Shown here: positions 13,054 to 15,458 of the stretch, one piece after another
How positions within the stretch are numbered: position 1 is the first letter of the stretch
How the letters are laid out: each line of letters begins with the position of its first letter
Source: Synergistaceae bacterium
GTDB lineage: Bacteria > Synergistota > Synergistia > Synergistales > Aminobacteriaceae
DNA: 15,458 nt
Reading direction: 5' to 3'
Assembly: GCA_031270755.1 (NCBI GenBank)
Contig: JAISWV010000255.1
Coordinates: forward strand, 1 to 15,458
The notes under the pieces: generated by a model
What the model saw: only the letters and a program-made list of their open reading frames with translations
Told to the model about the DNA's origin: nothing
Database searches by the model: none
Position numbers and translations under genes: made by a program

Positions 13054-13983
13054 TTACTCACCTTCGTACGACATGTCGTCCAGGCTGACGCGGTTGCGGC
13101 CCTCTCTTTTGCTTTTGTAGAGAAAATCGTCGGCGCGGCCCACAAGGGAGAGCGGCGTGTCTCCTTTACGCGGGACGGTGCAGCCGAACGACATCGTCAC
13201 CTTGATTTCGACGCCGTCGTCCTCCACCATACTCTCTTCAATGGCCTTTCGCAGGGATTCGAGTTTCTTCCCCAATTGTTTCGCGCGGATGTTCTGCATC
13301 AAAATCAAGAACTCTTCGCCGCCCCACCGCCCCACGACGTCCATGGTTCTCAAGTGCTTCCGCAGCGTGGAAGCGACTTTTTTCAGCACGAGGTCTCCCG
13401 CGTCATGACCGTATTTGTCGTTGACGTCCTTGAAAAAATCGATGTCCCCCATAACCACGGCAAAGGGCCAATCTTTTTTGTCGTGAACCAGCAACCACTC
13501 GTCCAAGGCTTCCTCCATATAACGGCGATTCGGGATTTTCGTCAGTGAATCGCGGTAGGCTATTTCCTTCAGTTCTTTGAGTTGAAGGTTGAGGTCTTCC
13601 TGAGCGTCGGAGCGTTCGAAAATTTCCGCCGCGCCGATGACGTTGTTGTCCCCGTCCAAAAGGGGAACGCAGCATATTTGTATCGGCACGCAATAGCCGT
13701 CTTTATGCTGCAGACTGGCCGTGACAACGGTAGGATTGATGTTGTTTACGTTTTCGGTCAAAGGGCAGCGTTCACGGCACGGGATGCCGTTACTCGACGT
13801 ATCGGCCAAAATCTTGTCCCGGAAAGATTTGCCCAAGACCTCCTCCGACTTGAAACCCGAGATACGTTCCGCCGCCATATTCCCATAAATAATATCCCGC
13901 TTCGTGTCCACGAAATATACGCCATTCATGAGATGGTCTAAGATGATTTGTTGTTGGGGCGTCAGTATAAATGGGTTCGACAT
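13054..13983 (-). CDS. PAS-GGDEF diguanylate cyclase
   Basis: 309-aa soluble protein predicted to make cyclic di-GMP. The PAS domain (about 10-125) contains CRERCPL with C69 and C73, a Cys pair recurrent in a subset of PAS-GGDEF sensors. A short helix (about 128-142) leads to the GGDEF domain (143-300): DSLTKIPNRR, DIDFFK (180-185) for metal and nucleotide, and the active site GGEEF (221-225). An RxxD inhibitory site (R212-D215) lies five residues before GGEEF, so product inhibition is expected. No membrane segment or signal peptide is seen. ATG 13983 has GAGGG seven nt upstream. ompH follows on the same strand with no terminator between. Motifs are intact, so activity is likely. The PAS signal (redox, metal or ligand) is unknown. 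Confidence 0.94.
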   Translation of the reverse strand: MSNPFILTPQQQIILDHLMNGVYFVDTKRDIIYGNMAAERISGFKSEEVLGKSFRDKILADTSSNGIPCRERCPLTENVNNINPTVVTASLQHKDGYCVPIQICCVPLLDGDNNVIGAAEIFERSDAQEDLNLQLKELKEIAYRDSLTKIPNRRYMEEALDEWLLVHDKKDWPFAVVMGDIDFFKDVNDKYGHDAGDLVLKKVASTLRKHLRTMDVVGRWGGEEFLILMQNIRAKQLGKKLESLRKAIEESMVEDDGVEIKVTMSFGCTVPRKGDTPLSLVGRADDFLYKSKREGRNRVSLDDMSYEGE

Positions 13984-14055
13984 TCAATTCCCTCACAATT
14001 TCTTTCGTTCAAAGTATTATTTTTAGACGAAAATTCAGCTTATTTTATCATATTC

Positions 14056-14083
14056 AATATAGGGATTTGTCAGAGATTCGCAA
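14056..14083 (-). promoter_or_regulatory. Candidate promoter for the diguanylate cyclase gene
   Basis: Minus strand: TTGCGA (14083-14078), 16 bp, TATATT (14061-14056, 5 of 6). A second option just downstream is the extended -10 TGATAAAAT. The leader would be 65-70 nt. Confidence 0.35.
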
Positions 14084-14270
14084 GATTCTGGCGCAAAAAC
14101 GACCGGAACGAAAGGGTCGAATGGCGGACAGGTTTTTTGCCGGCTGTGGATTTTACGGCCTATTTTATGTTGAATATTTTGTAACCAATGGCGACAACTT
14201 TTTGATACCGTCATCGTGAGGGTAAACAACATCTATCCGCTGGACGTGCGCCCGGCGGGTTTCTGACAAT

Positions 14271-14296
14271 TACGGGCGGATAATATCCGCCCCTAC
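14271..14296. repeat. REP-like palindrome with GTAGGGG terminus
   Basis: GGGCGGATA (14274-14282) and TATCCGCCC (14284-14292) form a perfect inverted repeat around one base, extended to CCCCTAC on the right (GTAGGGG on the minus strand). Its length, GC-rich arms and intergenic site fit a repetitive extragenic palindrome. The element at 296-380 begins with the same GTAGGGG. Confidence 0.6.
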
Positions 14297-14363
14297 TGTA
14301 AAATCGATAATCGAGACCGCTTTCGCCGCTGTGTTTTCATATCGGAATTCGGCCGCCATAGCG

Positions 14364-14369
14364 TATAAT
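14364..14369 (+). promoter_or_regulatory. Probable -10 box for the TAXI receptor gene
   Basis: A perfect TATAAT, 131 bp upstream of the GTG start. No good -35 is visible at 16-18 bp. Transcription from here would give a leader of roughly 125 nt that contains the hairpin at 14443-14465. Confidence 0.4.
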
Positions 14370-14442
14370 AACATGCGTCAGATTTTTGAGGAAACGCCGA
14401 CCATCCCCAAAGGGAAGTTTCGGAGGCGGGCCCGGGCGGCGG

Positions 14443-14465
14443 TCGAAGGGACTCTGCCCTTCCGA
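14443..14465 (+). other. Hairpin in the leader of the TAXI receptor gene
   Basis: GAAGGG (14445-14450), loop ACTCTG, CCCTTC (14457-14462), with two more pairs across a one-base bulge. It lies 20 bp upstream of the Shine-Dalgarno. It has no T-tract, so it is not a terminator. Confidence 0.4.
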
Positions 14466-14499
14466 GCTCGATATCAAATTGGTTGAGGAGGAATTTGGA

Positions 14500-15458
14500 G
14501 TGAAAAAAGTATGGGTTGTGCTGAGTGTTTTGGTTGTGGTTTTGGCGGCGGTCTGTTCCGGGGCGATGGCCGCGGAGTCCGTGAAGCGCGGCGACTATTT
14601 CATTACGGTCCTCACGGGGCCCTCCAGCGGAATCTACTTTCCTATCGGCGGCGCATTTTCCACCTTTGTGGGCAGCCTGGGGTACAAGACCTCGGCGACT
14701 GCCACAGGGGCCACGGCGGAGAATATCAACGCCCTTCAGACCGGTCAGGGGGAAATGGCCATAGCCATGGCCGACTCGGTGATCCAGGCTGTGGAGTCTT
14801 TCGGCGCTTACGAGGGAAAGCCGCCCGCGACGGGCCTGCGCGCCATGATGGGGCTTTGGCCGAACTTCTGCCAGATCGTCACCACCTCCGACTCGGGCAT
14901 CAAGACCTTTACGGACATGAAGGGCAAACGCGTCGGCGTGGGCGCTCCGAACTCGGGAGTGGAGCTCAACGCCCGCATGATGTTCGAGGCTCACGGGATG
15001 ACCTACGCCGACTGCAAGGTGGACTACCTCAACTACGGCGAGGCCATCGACCAGATCAAGAACGGACTGTGCGACGTGGCGTTCGTCACCTCCGGCCTGG
15101 GCAACGCCACCATCATGGAGCTGGGCACCAGCAAGAAAATCGCCTTCGTCCCCGTGGAAGGAGAACCGCTTCAGAACCTCCTGAAAAAGTATCCCTTCTA
15201 CATCGAGGCCACCATCCCCGCCGCCACCTATGGCACCGCCGGCGACACCACAACGGCGGCCGTCATGAACATCATGTTGATCGACAGCAAATTGCCCAAC
15301 AACGTGGTTTACGACTTGCTGGAAAATATCTACTCGCCCGCGGGCCTCGAGGCGATTCAGGCCTCCCACGCCACCGCCAAGGCCAACATCCGTTTGGACA
15401 CGGCTCTGCGCGGCATCGTAGGGACGTCGGTTCCCCTCCACGACGGAGCGCTCCAGTT
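14500..15458 (+). CDS. TAXI-family TRAP transporter solute-binding protein (3' end outside the window)
   Basis: Periplasmic receptor that delivers a small carboxylate or amino acid to a TRAP permease. GTG 14500 follows the Shine-Dalgarno GAGGAGG (14485-14491) at 8 nt, and the frame stays open for 319 codons to the right edge. Family length suggests only about 10-15 residues are missing. Residues 1-25 form a signal peptide (MKKVWVVLSVLVVVLAA, then AMA before AE). C19 is not in a lipobox, since V precedes it. The mature protein starts YFITVLTGPSSGIYFPIGG, the conserved TAXI opening. Then follow ATGATAENINALQTGQGEMA, KGKRVGVGAPNSG, an NYGEAIDQIKNGLCDVAF block, and the closing VGTSVPLHDGA. The permease gene would be expected just beyond the window. 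The ligand cannot be assigned; glutamate and other dicarboxylates are known for some family members. Confidence 0.93.
   Translation, partial: MKKVWVVLSVLVVVLAAVCSGAMAAESVKRGDYFITVLTGPSSGIYFPIGGAFSTFVGSLGYKTSATATGATAENINALQTGQGEMAIAMADSVIQAVESFGAYEGKPPATGLRAMMGLWPNFCQIVTTSDSGIKTFTDMKGKRVGVGAPNSGVELNARMMFEAHGMTYADCKVDYLNYGEAIDQIKNGLCDVAFVTSGLGNATIMELGTSKKIAFVPVEGEPLQNLLKKYPFYIEATIPAATYGTAGDTTTAAVMNIMLIDSKLPNNVVYDLLENIYSPAGLEAIQASHATAKANIRLDTALRGIVGTSVPLHDGALQ

Larger units (their letters stand above)
13984..14499. other. 516-bp divergent intergenic region between the diguanylate cyclase and the TAXI receptor gene
   Basis: No supported gene. It holds candidate promoters in both directions (14056-14083 leftward, 14364-14369 rightward), a near-perfect palindrome (14274-14292) and a structured leader before the TAXI gene with a hairpin at 14443-14465. 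The left half is AT-rich. A short open stretch at 14174-14266 (+) has no start or ribosome-binding site. Confidence 0.6.

Noticed and set aside
14174..14266. Short open stretch reading VIVRVNNIYPLDVRPAGF near its end
   Set aside because: It looks protein-like but has no start codon or ribosome-binding site, follows a stop closely and matches no family I know; at most a remnant.
14293..15441. 382-codon open frame on the minus strand
   Set aside because: It is antisense to the TAXI receptor gene, whose signal peptide, Shine-Dalgarno and family motifs are unmistakable; the His/Gly/Val-rich antisense product has no recognisable family.
1..15458. Search for tRNA, rRNA, CRISPR arrays, complete IS elements and prophage genes
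   Set aside because: No cloverleaf with a CCA or anticodon arm pattern, no rRNA-like conserved stretches, no regularly spaced repeats of 25-40 bp, and no intact transposase or integrase were seen by eye.

Overview
The window looks like chromosomal DNA from an anaerobic, peptide- and amino-acid-fermenting bacterium. It has a diderm envelope, shown by an OmpH/Skp-type periplasmic chaperone. The gene set (oligoendopeptidase F, a four-subunit ferredoxin-linked 2-oxoacid oxidoreductase, a TAXI-type TRAP solute receptor and an Rpn-like tail) would fit the phylum Synergistota. That placement is inferred from gene content and style only; no marker gene is present to prove it.

Layout. Bases 1-266 (+) hold the 3' end of an Rpn/PD-(D/E)XK nuclease-transposase-like gene cut by the window edge. 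A gene-poor, AT-rich spacer follows (267-865), with a convincing promoter, a possible 27-codon Cys-rich ORF, an imperfect inverted repeat and a strong hairpin. From 866 to 13983 every recognisable gene is on the minus strand. Read in the direction of transcription, from right to left, these are: a PAS-GGDEF diguanylate cyclase; ompH/skp with a classical terminator; a Cof-type HAD phosphatase; then a tightly packed run of def, fmt, a P-loop ATPase, vorD, vorB, the vor beta subunit and the vor gamma subunit, ending at a very strong intrinsic terminator (6311-6362). After these come a D-2-hydroxyacid dehydrogenase with its own terminator, pepF, and an Lhr-like DEAD/DEAH helicase. The last gene (14500 to the right edge, +) is a nearly complete TAXI-family TRAP transporter solute-binding protein.

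How the genes fit together. PepF trims imported or recycled oligopeptides. Branched-chain amino acids can be transaminated to 2-oxoacids, and the Vor complex oxidises these to acyl-CoA, CO2 and reduced ferredoxin. The D-2-hydroxyacid dehydrogenase could reduce 2-oxoacids as an electron sink. The TAXI receptor would bring in a carboxylate or amino acid. Def and Fmt form the formyl-methionine cycle of translation. The most intriguing arrangement is their apparent co-transcription with Vor through a P-loop ATPase of unknown role: def-fmt abut, fmt-ATPase overlap as TAATG, and there is no terminator down to the end of vor.

A second theme is short tandem repeats. In-frame 12- or 15-bp repeats lie in three coding regions (Rpn tail, helicase linker, ATPase C-terminus). 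There are also 9-, 10- and 13-bp repeats in non-coding spacers, one of which duplicates a -10 box in front of def. Two palindromic elements near opposite ends of the window share a GTAGGGG terminus and may belong to one dispersed repeat family. I saw no rRNA, tRNA, CRISPR array, IS element with ends, or prophage.
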